Positions 15,236 through 24,956 of a DNA stretch of 64,000 bases are shown one piece after another. The stretch is taken from IMG/VR virus record IMGVR_UViG_3300020186_000013, positions 62,001 to 126,000 of that record. One strand, given 5' to 3'. This DNA comes from a virus. The notes beneath the pieces are model-generated. The model worked only from the letters and a program-made list of their open reading frames with translations, had not been told where the DNA came from and made no database searches. The translations under genes were made by a program, and so were the position numbers. Numbering within the stretch: position 1 is the stretch's first letter; every line of letters begins with the position of its first letter.

Positions 15236-16173
15236 CCCCCAATATAACCCGGTCGACTACGCCACGGCTCGACGTGGAAGTCCTCTCGCAGTGGCATGCG
15301 GTGCTTGTCGGCAAGGTTGTGGTACTCGCCGAGACTCGTCACCTCGTGCCAGTACGTGTCGGGGTGCCAGACGGCACGGCCCAGCCCGAGTAGCTCCCAC
15401 ACCATGAAGGTTCCGCCCAGTTTTGTCCAGACCTCCTCGATCAGGGCCTGCTCGGCCGCGATCGTGATCGGCCGTGGGCACAGGTCGGCGATGAGTCCCG
15501 GCTGCGTCCATGCGGCGACGTCGAGCAACATGGCCTCAGTCCGCAGTGGGAAGCCCGTGCTCATGCAGGCGTTGCTGGCGAGCGGGCGACCCGACTCCGC
15601 GAGCAGCCTGGCCCCGTCCTGGAGCCAGTTGGTCCTGTCGATCATGAACCGCTGGGACAGCTTGGCCAAGACCTTGACCTGGGTTGCCTTGGCCCATTGC
15701 AACCCCTTCCACAGGGCCGACAGGTCACCGCCGGAGTGCCCGACACGTTGGACGCTCGGCCACATGACCACGTTCGGGTAGCGGTGCTGGAGCCACTCCA
15801 GGCGGTCGTAGGCCGTGTCGCCCGTGCGGTCCATCATCCCGTCGCTGTTGTCGTCCGCAATGAGTATCGGGGTGTCCGGCCCGCAATGGTGCCGGACCAG
15901 GCGGATCTGAAGTTCGACGGCGGACGGCATGTTGTAGCTGCCGATGACGACCGCGACCGGCACGTCGGCAGCTTTAAGCGAGAGCGGCGGCGGCAACTCG
16001 CCCTCGCCACCCTCGGTACTGAGGAGTCCGAGCAGGTCGGCCTTATACACCTTGAGGGCGTCCAGCAGAGGCTCCGGGACCAGCTCGGCGGGGTAGAACC
16101 TGATGTTCTCCCCGCTTCGCCACACGCGGACGCCGAGTTCGTTGAGGTTCGCAAGTACGTTCTGTGCTGACAT
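15232..16173 (-). CDS. glycosyltransferase-like protein with N-terminal TubC_N-like docking domain
   Basis: 313 residues; ATG at 16173 overlaps the upstream stop (ATGA). Residues ~3-50 (VLANLNELGVRVWRSGENIR, then ELVPEPLLDALKVYKADLLG) match the TubC_N docking-domain pattern, usually found on NRPS/PKS proteins. From ~70 a GT-A-like domain follows (PVAVVIGSYNMPSAVELQIR, with ILIADDNSDG). The docking domain could recruit another enzyme of the cluster. Activity and partner are inferred. Confidence 0.6.
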   Translation of the reverse strand: MSAQNVLANLNELGVRVWRSGENIRFYPAELVPEPLLDALKVYKADLLGLLSTEGGEGELPPPLSLKAADVPVAVVIGSYNMPSAVELQIRLVRHHCGPDTPILIADDNSDGMMDRTGDTAYDRLEWLQHRYPNVVMWPSVQRVGHSGGDLSALWKGLQWAKATQVKVLAKLSQRFMIDRTNWLQDGARLLAESGRPLASNACMSTGFPLRTEAMLLDVAAWTQPGLIADLCPRPITIAAEQALIEEVWTKLGGTFMVWELLGLGRAVWHPDTYWHEVTSLGEYHNLADKHRMPLREDFHVEPWRSRPGYIGG

Positions 16174-18446
16174 CAGATGGTCCCCACGGTGCCCTTGAGT
16201 GCGAGTGCTCCGCTGCCCGTGCACGGGCAGCCCGGCGGGAACGTAATGTCCAGCTCGAACTTCCAGCGACAGCACTCAACAACGGAGACCTTAAACGTCG
16301 CCGCCGGTACGGGACCGGTCCTGGTCGTCACAACGGAGTCGAAGATCCAGTTACACGGCCCCGGCAGGAACAGGTTCAGTTCGAGATCGAACTTGCAGTC
16401 GTCGTTGCAGATGATTTGGAAGTTGCCCTGCGGCCGGGAGCACGGCCCGGTGACGAGGATGTAGAGCTTAGGCGTAATGTCCGGGCACGGGAAGTCGACG
16501 TTCAAGTCGAGTTCAAACTCATTCTGGACGTACCCGACGGCCCACTGAACACGAGGCTTCAGGTTGCACTCGTACCGCCACGTCGGGTTCCGGAGGATGA
16601 TGTCCGGGATCGGAAAGGCGACCCGCAGCTTGAACGTGAACTCGCAGTCCGTGATCTCGACGTTCCAGCTGACCAGACCGAACCCGCCCGGCGGTTGTAG
16701 GAACCACAGCGGGTAGTTGAGGATGATCGACGGGCACGGAAAGTTGACGTTGAGGAAGAAGTCGAAGATGCAGCCCGGACTGCTGGTGATCGTGAACACC
16801 ACGCTCGGGAACTGCCCGGCGGGAAGCCACCGGACCAGCGGCGGTAGCGTGCGTAATCGAGGGCACGGGAAGTCGATCCGCAGGAAGAAGTCGAACGAGC
16901 AGTTCGCGTTGTTCGTGATGATGAACTGGACGAACGGGGGAAACCCGGACGGCAGGTAGTTGACGACCGGCGGCGGTCCACCGACGAACGGGCACGGGAA
17001 CCCGATCGTCAAGTCGACACGGAACAGCCAGACCGCCGGGTTCGTGACCGTCAGGATGACGATCGGGCCGAAGCCGGGTGGTCGCTGGAACACAATGGGG
17101 ATGCCAGCGACGACGACGGGGCTCGGGAACTGGACCGTGTACGTGAAGTTCCAGGTGCAGTTCGCAGCCGGGGCGATGTTGACGAGGAACAGGCCGGGAC
17201 CGCCGGGGGCCTGACGGCTGACGGCCACACCGGCGAGTTGCAGGGTCGGACACGGGAAGTCGACATCGACCGATACATCGAACGTGCAGTCGTCACGGCC
17301 GTCGATGGTGAGCAGGACGCGAGGGATTCCCCCCGGCGGCAGCACTCGGACCGTGGACGGCAGAACGACGAACGTCGGGCACGGGAATGCGATGTCGACG
17401 TTGAATTCCCACGTACAGTCGGGCAGCGGGATGATGTTCAGGACGAACACCGGCTGCGACCCCGGACCGAGGTATCGCGTGAGTACGGTGCCGGTCCGTA
17501 GCAGCGGACACGGGAACCCGATGTCGATCGTGAAGCCCCACGTACAGTCCGCCGTCGGGACGATCAGGAACGCCAGTGTGGGCGGCGAACCGGGTGGCAG
17601 GTAACCAACTGTCGTTGAGTTGACCTGCAACAGGGGGCAGGGGAAGTCGATCTCGAAATCGAAGTCAAACGAGCAATCGCTGTTCGACGTGAGGGTTAAT
17701 GTGAAGTCCGGCGGCAAGCCGGGGGCCAGGTAGTTGACTTTGCCGTCGCCCTGGCCCGATAGGACCGTGGGACCGGGCCTGCCGTTGAGTAGGATGAGCG
17801 GGCAGGGGAAGTCGATCTCCAGGTCGAAGTCGAACGAACAGTCCGCTCCGACGGTCAGCGTCAAGCGGAACTCAGGCTTGGACCCAGGCCCCTTCTGGAT
17901 CGCCTTGCCGGCCCCGCAGGTGACCGAGCCGCCGTTGGAGGGGCACTGACCGCAGATGCAGATCTGAGGACACGGGAAGTCGATCTCAAAGTCAAAGTCG
18001 AACGAGCAATCGGGGCCAACAGTGAGGATGAAGCGGAAGTTTGGCGTCTGGCCCGGAGGCAGCTGGACCGCCTGTCCCTCGGCGAGACCGTCGAGGACCA
18101 TGGAGCCGCCGGTGCACGGCGGTGCCTGGCCCTTCAATAGCAGGGTCGGGCACGGGAAGTCGATGTCGAGGTTAAAGTCGAAGTTACAGCAATCCAGTGG
18201 GACGATTTGGAACGTGAAGCTGCCGGTCGGTTGGCAGGTCGACACGGTCTTAGTTGCGACGATGTTTGTGGCCGGGATGCCGGGGCACGGCGGCGGCTCG
18301 GGCACCGGCGTCGGGATTTCGGCCGGGCAGTCAGGGATGTCCGGAGGAGGTGCGGGTACACTCGGGTCCGTGAGCATGTGCTCGTTCGGGACCGGGTGAA
18401 TCGGCTCGATTACGCACTTGTGCGTATTGAAGACCGGGTCTGCCAT
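16173..18446 (-). CDS. FPCP-repeat virion or adhesin protein (757 aa)
   Basis: About 15 tandem repeats of ~48 residues. Each has a D-C-x-F/W-x-F-x-(hydrophobic) strand and ends in FPCP (11 exact copies; FPSP, FPIP, LPGP and FPPG variants). Each repeat carries two conserved Cys, so an all-beta rod with a disulfide or metal per module is plausible. No signal peptide is seen, and neighbours on the upstream side are virion-type proteins, so a receptor-binding fiber is the likeliest role. No matching family is known to me. Confidence 0.65.
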   Translation of the reverse strand: MADPVFNTHKCVIEPIHPVPNEHMLTDPSVPAPPPDIPDCPAEIPTPVPEPPPCPGIPATNIVATKTVSTCQPTGSFTFQIVPLDCCNFDFNLDIDFPCPTLLLKGQAPPCTGGSMVLDGLAEGQAVQLPPGQTPNFRFILTVGPDCSFDFDFEIDFPCPQICICGQCPSNGGSVTCGAGKAIQKGPGSKPEFRLTLTVGADCSFDFDLEIDFPCPLILLNGRPGPTVLSGQGDGKVNYLAPGLPPDFTLTLTSNSDCSFDFDFEIDFPCPLLQVNSTTVGYLPPGSPPTLAFLIVPTADCTWGFTIDIGFPCPLLRTGTVLTRYLGPGSQPVFVLNIIPLPDCTWEFNVDIAFPCPTFVVLPSTVRVLPPGGIPRVLLTIDGRDDCTFDVSVDVDFPCPTLQLAGVAVSRQAPGGPGLFLVNIAPAANCTWNFTYTVQFPSPVVVAGIPIVFQRPPGFGPIVILTVTNPAVWLFRVDLTIGFPCPFVGGPPPVVNYLPSGFPPFVQFIITNNANCSFDFFLRIDFPCPRLRTLPPLVRWLPAGQFPSVVFTITSSPGCIFDFFLNVNFPCPSIILNYPLWFLQPPGGFGLVSWNVEITDCEFTFKLRVAFPIPDIILRNPTWRYECNLKPRVQWAVGYVQNEFELDLNVDFPCPDITPKLYILVTGPCSRPQGNFQIICNDDCKFDLELNLFLPGPCNWIFDSVVTTRTGPVPAATFKVSVVECCRWKFELDITFPPGCPCTGSGALALKGTVGTI

Positions 18447-18473
18447 CCTTGACTCTTTGTTGTCGTCCTGCCA

Positions 18474-19445
18474 TCAGATGCTCTCAGACACCTGCGACAC
18501 TCCGTTGCACGATTGCAACCCCACCATGCTGACGTCAATCACCAGCGTGTTGTTGTCCGGATCGGGCTGAATCGACACCCCTTGTCCTGGGGTGATTGTG
18601 AAATTCGGCCCACCTTGCCCGTTGATCGACCGCAGCGTCTCGTTACATGTCGGCCCGCCCGCGTAGAGGCTACTGTCGTTCGGCGGCTGCTCCCCGGCGA
18701 ACACCGGGGTCTCGACACACGGCTGCCCATCTCCCGCACCGGGCACGGCCCGAAACACCAGGCCGTTGTTCGCGGCGTCCTGGTAAATCGAACAGTTGTA
18801 CCCCGGCTTAAAGAGGATGTCGCCCTGGATGCACCGTGCTCCAGGATAGATTACGCCTGTCGGGAACGGCCAGGTGACCGGCGGGCAGCCCTCGGGGGCC
18901 ACAACTCGGGTCCGGTCGCCGTTGGCCAGACTCACGCCGCGTACGTAAGTGTGAGCCAGGTTCTGGATCAACGCCGGCTCGACGGTGGCGTCATCGGCCT
19001 GCCGCTCCAGTGAGCCGTCGGTCGGAAGCAGTGCTACCAGATCGTCGATTCTCCCCGAAACCATGTACCCGGACCAGAGGGGTTCGTCGCACGGTCCGGC
19101 CGACTGGCTGGTCAGGTGCACCTCCCACTCGTCGACGTGCTCCGCTAGGTATCCGTTGTCGCCGAGGAAGCGGACAAACACGAGCTTGGTGCCGACCAGG
19201 TTGGCCGCGTCCGAGCCGAACTCGAAGCGGAACGCGGAGCCGGTCCGTCGGACGCGGGCCAGGTAAATCTTGTTGACGTCCGTGATGAACCCGGCATTGT
19301 TGCCGACAATGAACCCGGCGTCGACGACGACAGAGTTGGGCAGGTGCCGCAGCGTCGCCGGCCCGAGGACCTGCGAGTTGACGGTGCCGAGCAAGAACGG
19401 GAACGCACGGTTGCGGTTCTCGTTGTAGAAGCCGGGGCGGGCCAC
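18474..19445 (-). CDS. virion structural protein, YPF/N-terminal-motif family member 1 (323 aa)
   Basis: GTG start with CTAGGAGTCATC upstream. The opening FYNENRNRAFPF resembles openings of the genes at 19468, 20289 and 24957 (N-x-x-R/T-x-Y/F-P). It is beta-rich, with several Cys in the second half and a Gly/Pro-rich region near the end. Probably part of the tail-fiber or baseplate-periphery set; exact function unknown. Confidence 0.6.
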   Translation of the reverse strand: MARPGFYNENRNRAFPFLLGTVNSQVLGPATLRHLPNSVVVDAGFIVGNNAGFITDVNKIYLARVRRTGSAFRFEFGSDAANLVGTKLVFVRFLGDNGYLAEHVDEWEVHLTSQSAGPCDEPLWSGYMVSGRIDDLVALLPTDGSLERQADDATVEPALIQNLAHTYVRGVSLANGDRTRVVAPEGCPPVTWPFPTGVIYPGARCIQGDILFKPGYNCSIYQDAANNGLVFRAVPGAGDGQPCVETPVFAGEQPPNDSSLYAGGPTCNETLRSINGQGGPNFTITPGQGVSIQPDPDNNTLVIDVSMVGLQSCNGVSQVSESI

Positions 19446-19454
19446 GATGACTCC

Positions 19455-19471
19455 TAGAAACTGGCTTTTAG
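19455..19471. repeat. dispersed palindrome, copy 3
   Basis: TAGAAACTGGCTTTTAG in the 22-nt gap between two structural genes. It overlaps the TAA of one gene and provides part of the ribosome-binding region (CTAGGAG) of the next. Confidence 0.55.
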
Positions 19472-20289
19472 CCGGACGAGGGCGACCCGACAGCTTCGAT
19501 GATCATACCGCCATCGACCGCCCGCACGCGAAGGACAGTGTCCGGGGCCAGATCGTTAATGACCGTCATCTTTAGTTCGCCGTTGGCGTCCGGTCCGCAG
19601 ATGAACTGCGTATTCTTCGCCACCACCCGGACCTTCTGAATGAACCGTGGCGTCTTGAACAGTGAGTGCGGGTTGCACAGGCGGCGGCGAAACAGCGGGT
19701 CGCCAACGATGTCCACGCGGATGACCCGTGCCGACCCCGTGACGCCGCACACCGGAGGTAGGGCGACGGTCTCCTCGGTGAGCACCACACCGTCCTCGCC
19801 GACGATCCACACGTCCCCCGTCATGACTGTCCCGTCGGGGAGCTGAAACCCCCGGACACCGGTCTCGGGCGTCGGGAAGCAGACCGTGGCGGCGAACCCG
19901 GTCTCGGTCGCCAAGAACTCCTGCGTGCCGATCGACCACGATTGGAAAATGCCGAGGCGGGCGGTCTCGCTCACCAAGACGCCGGCCGGTCGACCGAACC
20001 CGTCCACCAGGCTCACCAGGTTTGGTGGGTTAATGAGAGGGAACGTCGCCGACGCGATGGCCGGGTTGTCCAGGTCGCCGATGATCACGGTCACGGACTG
20101 GTGGTCGACCGTGACGGACGAGATGTACAGGCCGACGCCGCCGCCAATCGGGTAGAGGGCGGCGTCCAGGAACGTGCCTTCGATGACCGCGAAGCCGGCA
20201 TCGTTGATGAGTGTGGAGTCGTCACCGAACGGGTACTTCGTCGTCTCGTTCTGCTTCCGCCACTGGGGGTAGAGGACACGTTCCGGCAT
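19468..20289 (-). CDS. virion structural protein, N-terminal-motif family member 2 (273 aa)
   Basis: Opens WRKQNETTKYPFGDDSTL, then NDAGF, the same motif type as its neighbours (short strand, N-x-x-x-x-Y-P-F, D-D/E, then a dispersed Asp-Gly). Predicted beta-rich throughout. Start overlaps the stop of the upstream gene (TAATG). Inferred tail-fiber or adaptor protein. Confidence 0.6.
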   Translation of the reverse strand: MPERVLYPQWRKQNETTKYPFGDDSTLINDAGFAVIEGTFLDAALYPIGGGVGLYISSVTVDHQSVTVIIGDLDNPAIASATFPLINPPNLVSLVDGFGRPAGVLVSETARLGIFQSWSIGTQEFLATETGFAATVCFPTPETGVRGFQLPDGTVMTGDVWIVGEDGVVLTEETVALPPVCGVTGSARVIRVDIVGDPLFRRRLCNPHSLFKTPRFIQKVRVVAKNTQFICGPDANGELKMTVINDLAPDTVLRVRAVDGGMIIEAVGSPSSG

Positions 20290-21935
20290 TACGGTGCGAC
20301 CTCCACGTGGAAGTAGGAAAAGCTGGTGATCGACCGGTTAGAGTGGAACCCGAACACTCCGTCCGACGTCCCGTAGCTGTTGGTGGTCACCGGCCCAAGG
20401 GTTGCGGCGACGACACCGCCGATCTCGGTAACCTGCGTTGTGATGCCGGCTTGCCCCGCGTAGAGGACAGGGGACACTTTCACGCTCACGCGATACCACT
20501 TCTCCCGAACCAGTCCGGGCAAATCGAGCGACGCAACGGGCAGGTACACGGACCCATTGAACCGTTCGAGCTTCAGCTGCTGGGTGTCGACGTCAAGGGA
20601 AGCAACAAAGTATTCAAACAACCCGGCAACAGTCGTATGCGGCCGGTAGTTGATAACGACACCGCCGTTAGACCGGGAGCCGCTCGGGCCGTCTTGCATC
20701 TTCAGTGTGGTGACCACGCGGCGACCGATCGTGGTCGTGTCGAACCCTCGCCACAGGGTGACGTTCTCCCGTGAGGCGTCCTGGGTCTGGTAGCTCGCGT
20801 GCGGGTAGACCAGGGAGTACGGGTTGTCCAGGTCCGCCGGGCAGTAGAGTAGCTCGTCCGGGGTATCCGTCGTCGAGAAGCCCCATGTCCCGGACAGCTC
20901 CTGGAAGTACAGGCCGAACTCCTCGTCGAAGCATTCGGTGTATGGCAAGGAGCCGATGATGACGACTGATTCGGCGGGCGGCGGCACCACCGGCACCACC
21001 GGCACGGGTGGCGGCACGGGCACGTTCGCCGGAGGCACCTCGAACGGAAGCAGGCCGTCCTCGTTCGGCAGGTACTTGGGCGGGCACGCGGCAGACAGGC
21101 CGAGGTTGCAGTCGATGGCGATGCCGCACGCTTCGGCGATTTGCGACAAGATCGAGCAGCCCCGGAAGTCCAGGGTGATCATTCCGGTGCAGTCGGGTCC
21201 CACGGTGTTGACGGACTGGATCGGCTGCGGGTCGCCGCAGGTAGCGGACTCCGGTCGCCCGCTGCACGGCCCGGCAAAGTCGGCAAACGTGCTGGTGTTC
21301 GATAGGGTGCCGGTTGTCGCGGTACTGGAGGACGCGGCCTGGTCGTTAGTCACCAGCCGGACGACGATCACGTCTCGGAGAACATTGTCGATCTCCCTGG
21401 CCTCTTTGACGATCTCTAGCGGCGAGTCGGCCGACAGTTGCACGATGTCCGTTAGGTCTGCGGCGAGGCCGAGCGTGCGGACGCCTGTAACGGGTAGCTT
21501 GGCGTATCCCCGGCAGGACCGGGGGGTCAGCAAAGATTGCTGGGGGGATGAGAACCGCCCACGGTAGCCGACCTGATCGAGTGCCCCCTGACCGAAGACG
21601 ATCCAGCCGCCGACGCCGTCGACCTGGGCCTGCACGGCGACGTGAGAGTGGATGGGAACAGGCTGAGGGACGGTCACCACACACAGAGGCGTGAACCGGG
21701 TGGGCATGACGGGGTTGTCGGCGACCTCGAAGACGAGTGTAACCAGGTTGGCGGTCACCGACACGGCCGCGAGGAACGGGTACGGACCCAGGTCGCGAGG
21801 GTAGCGAATGGAGAGGTCGGCGAGGATGTCGGACGGCAGATACTTGCCGGCGTCATCGACGTTGGACGCGGACTCGTCGACGGGGTACGGCGTGCCCTCG
21901 TTTCGCGTGTACCAGTTCTCGTTAATGACACCCAT
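20289..21935 (-). CDS. virion structural protein, N-terminal-motif family member 3 (548 aa)
   Basis: Opens NENWYTRNEGTPYPVDESAS, then DDAGKYLPSDILADLSI, close to the motif of members 2 and 4. A Pro-rich linker (about residue 305-320, PPANVPVPPPVPVVP) separates the N-terminal part from a C-terminal ~200-residue beta-rich domain whose LFEYFVASLDVDTQQLKLER segment suggests a concanavalin/lectin-like jelly roll. A carbohydrate-binding fiber tip is a reasonable inference. Confidence 0.6.
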   Translation of the reverse strand: MGVINENWYTRNEGTPYPVDESASNVDDAGKYLPSDILADLSIRYPRDLGPYPFLAAVSVTANLVTLVFEVADNPVMPTRFTPLCVVTVPQPVPIHSHVAVQAQVDGVGGWIVFGQGALDQVGYRGRFSSPQQSLLTPRSCRGYAKLPVTGVRTLGLAADLTDIVQLSADSPLEIVKEAREIDNVLRDVIVVRLVTNDQAASSSTATTGTLSNTSTFADFAGPCSGRPESATCGDPQPIQSVNTVGPDCTGMITLDFRGCSILSQIAEACGIAIDCNLGLSAACPPKYLPNEDGLLPFEVPPANVPVPPPVPVVPVVPPPAESVVIIGSLPYTECFDEEFGLYFQELSGTWGFSTTDTPDELLYCPADLDNPYSLVYPHASYQTQDASRENVTLWRGFDTTTIGRRVVTTLKMQDGPSGSRSNGGVVINYRPHTTVAGLFEYFVASLDVDTQQLKLERFNGSVYLPVASLDLPGLVREKWYRVSVKVSPVLYAGQAGITTQVTEIGGVVAATLGPVTTNSYGTSDGVFGFHSNRSITSFSYFHVEVAP

Positions 21936-24535
21936 CAGCAGTCACCGCACGGGTAAGTCCGTGCCACGGGGTTGAGGGGTATGGTTTTCTGGATGAACCC
22001 ACGGACCGGCGACGGCGAGTCGGTCCACAGGGCCGAAACGTCGGCCGGAACTGCGACGACCGGAACCGGGCACGACACGCCGGCGTCGTTGGGGAGCGGG
22101 TCGGGTGCGTGTGCCGTCATAGTCATCTTGAGGGACCAGTTCGGGTTGCACCCCTTCGTGCAAACACGGAACTGTACGGAGGCGTTCGATTGCGGGTCCA
22201 TCTGGGGGATCGTGGCCTTGTAGACCGGGAACTCCCCGCCCATCGCGTACGGCTCGCGACCGACCCACGGCGACCCGGTGACGAAGCTCTCACTGATGGT
22301 GGCCTGAATGGTGCCCGACGGGATCGGTGTGACTCCGTCAAACAGCTGGGCCGTGAACCGAAGCTCGGTCTCCTGGAGACAGCATACCGAGAAGTTGCAG
22401 TAGGTGCCCGCGAACTGTCCGTTGCACTGCTTCTCCGTGAAGCCGATGAGTTTAACGGGGTGTTCGAGCCGGCACTGGTACTGCTCCAACCACCGCACCT
22501 TGTCCTTCTCGTACAGGTCCCTGACCCGTTCTCCGTGCTGGGCGACATCGAGCCAAGTGAACCACACGTGCCGCAGACCCTTGTACACGCGGGCGTAGTC
22601 ATCGCACTCACAGCACGGCTTGCAATCGTTGTCGAGGCGGATGGCGGACGCGGCCTGCTCCGGTGTCAGCGTGTCGCTGAAGAACGAGGCCGTCCGGGGC
22701 GGGCCAGCGTTGATCTTCAAGGGCATCTGGATGCGGTAACAATCGGTCGCGTCGATCGTGAAGTTGCCGCTGTCTGTCGGCTTGATGGTGTTGATTCGCC
22801 GCAGGATCGGCTCGACGGACTCGCAGCCGGGCGAGCGGCCTTGCCCGCTGCCGGGCGTCGCGTCGATGGTGGCCCGTGTCACGAACCTGCCGCCGTCCAC
22901 CCTGGTCGTCGCGGCGTAGGTGAGGGTGACGTTGTACCCGTCAGTGAGTTGGACGTTGTGGTCGAACCGGTCGAGGCCCAATTGCAGGCTCCGCACCCGA
23001 GGCGGCAGCCGCTCATACGTCCGGCTATCCAGCTCGCTGTTGACGGGTTGGATGAACACGTCGTAGTCGCGGGTCGACGTTCCATCCGACGGCCACGCCG
23101 TGTGTTGCACAATCCGGCAGACGGTGTCGCCGTGGTGCCACTCGCAGATGAGCAGGCGATCACCCCACGGCCGTTCGACGTAGGACTCGGCCAGGGTGCT
23201 GTCGAACACGCGGTTACCGAGAGCGTCGACGACGATCAGATCCCGCCGATGGGTCGGCTCGGGGAAGCCGGGGATTTCGTCGTTGAGTCGGCAGCCGAAG
23301 CCGTACAGCCAGTCGAGGAAGAGTGGGTACGTGAACTGACAGCCCTGGTCTGGGTACGACAGGTAGAAGTCGCTGAACAGGAGCTGGATGTCGTCCGACG
23401 GGGCCACCAAAGGGTAGTCGTGGCCCATCCCCTGCGAGGCGTTGACCGTGGTCGGTTGGCGACCACGCAAGTCATAGTTCGTGACACAGATCGAGATCCG
23501 CCCGAATTTCTCAGCCGACGGGATGCCCGTCATCAAGATCCGCTGGTCGATCTGTCCGACGCCGAACGACTCGTCAGTGGGGATGCCGACAGGGCGAACG
23601 CCGGTGCCCAGTCGTGGCGTGCCGAGTGCCTCGGCCGACGTGATACCGGCCGGGTTGACAACACGGGCGATGTTCGGACGTCCGACCGCGTCTGAGCGGA
23701 ACCCGGTCGGGCGGATGAGGCGGGCAAGTGACGGGGTGCCGAACGCCTCCTCGGTTGGGATACCCGACGGCCGGATGCCGTCCGCGAGCTTCGGCGTCCC
23801 GAACACCTCCTCAGTGGGGATGCCGGTCGGGTAGATCGGTCGACCCAAGGACGGGACGCCGATGGCCCCGGCCGACGCGATGGCTGGCGGCTTGATGCCG
23901 AAGGCGACTGAGTGCGATCCGAATGCTTCGACCGACGCAATGCCGGTGGGCTGGAGGAAGCTGTTGGCGATCGAGATGATGCCGAACTGCTCGCGGCTGA
24001 CGATCGGCGACGGCTGGATCGTCCACAGCAGGCTGGGCGTGCCGAACACTGCTGCGGATGCGATCCCTTGTCCGGAGACGTCGATGACCGGGGCGTTGAT
24101 GTTCGGCGTGCCGAACGCTTCCTCGGACGGGATGTCGACCGGAATAATTCGCGGGCCGGTGAGCGTCGGCGACCCCACCGCCTCTGAGGACACGATGCCG
24201 GCCGGGTTGATGCCCTTGCCGACACTGGCATAGCCGATCGCTTCACCGGAGTCGATGCTGGTCGGGTGGATGTTGTCGGGGAGGGTCGGCGTCCCAAACG
24301 CCTCCTGCGACGGTATGCCGGTGATGAGCTGGATAACCGACGCGATCAGATGTGGGATGCCGAAAACGACGCCGCCGCCGATTTGGACCGGGACGATGAT
24401 GCGGTCCAACTCGTGGGAGCCGAACATCTCCCCGGAGGCAATGCCGGTCACCGTCAGCTTCAGCACGGCTCCCGGCGAACCGAGAGCCTCGCCGGAGCCA
24501 ATAGCTTCTCCGCTAAGGTCGATGAAGTCTGCCAC
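21935..24535 (-). CDS. EAFG-repeat fiber protein (866 aa)
   Basis: The first ~340 residues hold about 17 repeats of 18-20 residues with core I-x-S-x-E-A-F-G-x-P-x-L, a repeat type I know from phage and prophage fiber-like proteins. The remaining ~520 residues form a non-repeat, Cys-containing region (CKPCCECDDY near 610). GTG start. Likely a fiber or appendage with the repeats as a shaft. Confidence 0.65.
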   Translation of the reverse strand: MADFIDLSGEAIGSGEALGSPGAVLKLTVTGIASGEMFGSHELDRIIVPVQIGGGVVFGIPHLIASVIQLITGIPSQEAFGTPTLPDNIHPTSIDSGEAIGYASVGKGINPAGIVSSEAVGSPTLTGPRIIPVDIPSEEAFGTPNINAPVIDVSGQGIASAAVFGTPSLLWTIQPSPIVSREQFGIISIANSFLQPTGIASVEAFGSHSVAFGIKPPAIASAGAIGVPSLGRPIYPTGIPTEEVFGTPKLADGIRPSGIPTEEAFGTPSLARLIRPTGFRSDAVGRPNIARVVNPAGITSAEALGTPRLGTGVRPVGIPTDESFGVGQIDQRILMTGIPSAEKFGRISICVTNYDLRGRQPTTVNASQGMGHDYPLVAPSDDIQLLFSDFYLSYPDQGCQFTYPLFLDWLYGFGCRLNDEIPGFPEPTHRRDLIVVDALGNRVFDSTLAESYVERPWGDRLLICEWHHGDTVCRIVQHTAWPSDGTSTRDYDVFIQPVNSELDSRTYERLPPRVRSLQLGLDRFDHNVQLTDGYNVTLTYAATTRVDGGRFVTRATIDATPGSGQGRSPGCESVEPILRRINTIKPTDSGNFTIDATDCYRIQMPLKINAGPPRTASFFSDTLTPEQAASAIRLDNDCKPCCECDDYARVYKGLRHVWFTWLDVAQHGERVRDLYEKDKVRWLEQYQCRLEHPVKLIGFTEKQCNGQFAGTYCNFSVCCLQETELRFTAQLFDGVTPIPSGTIQATISESFVTGSPWVGREPYAMGGEFPVYKATIPQMDPQSNASVQFRVCTKGCNPNWSLKMTMTAHAPDPLPNDAGVSCPVPVVAVPADVSALWTDSPSPVRGFIQKTIPLNPVARTYPCGDC

Positions 24536-24544
24536 GAGTGGGCC

Positions 24545-24946
24545 TTACAGCTTGAAGATGCGGTTCGCACCGTTATCCCATTGCACGATGATGTCACCGC
24601 CGCCCGGCGTCACGGGCAGGCCCAGGGCCGTGTCGATGTAGGCGATCAACGGACTCGTCGCGGCACTGCCGGTATCCTTGTAGATGATCACCTGCTGCGA
24701 CGCCGGACCCACGACGGCCGAGAACGTGACGTCCGCCGCGTCGGCCACACCGCCCGTGGAGGTCTTGGTGGCGAGATTCGGCGAGGTCGCTGTGATGTTG
24801 CCGCCGGGAACGTCGGACAGGAACTCATGCAACGACAGGTTCACGGTGTAACCGTTCACCAAGATGCACTTGATGTTATCGGTCAGCCACAGAATGCTCC
24901 CTTCGAGAAATTTCTGCCTGCCCTTTTCAAACAAAGCGTTGGCCAT
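24545..24946 (-). CDS. conserved phage structural protein (133 aa)
   Basis: Opens MANALFEKGRQKFLEGSILW and ends GLPVTPGGGDIIVQWDNGAN, matching a small protein family I recall from many tailed phages, commonly encoded among fiber or structural genes. ATG with GAGGAGAAGACC upstream. Fold is probably beta-rich; molecular role unproven. Confidence 0.7.
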   Translation of the reverse strand: MANALFEKGRQKFLEGSILWLTDNIKCILVNGYTVNLSLHEFLSDVPGGNITATSPNLATKTSTGGVADAADVTFSAVVGPASQQVIIYKDTGSAATSPLIAYIDTALGLPVTPGGGDIIVQWDNGANRIFKL

Positions 24947-24956
24947 GGTCTTCTCC

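Noticed and set aside
16519-17253. Extra minus-strand frame inside the FPCP-repeat gene
   Set aside because: It is the off-frame reading of the repeats; Arg/Pro/Ser-rich with no start signal.
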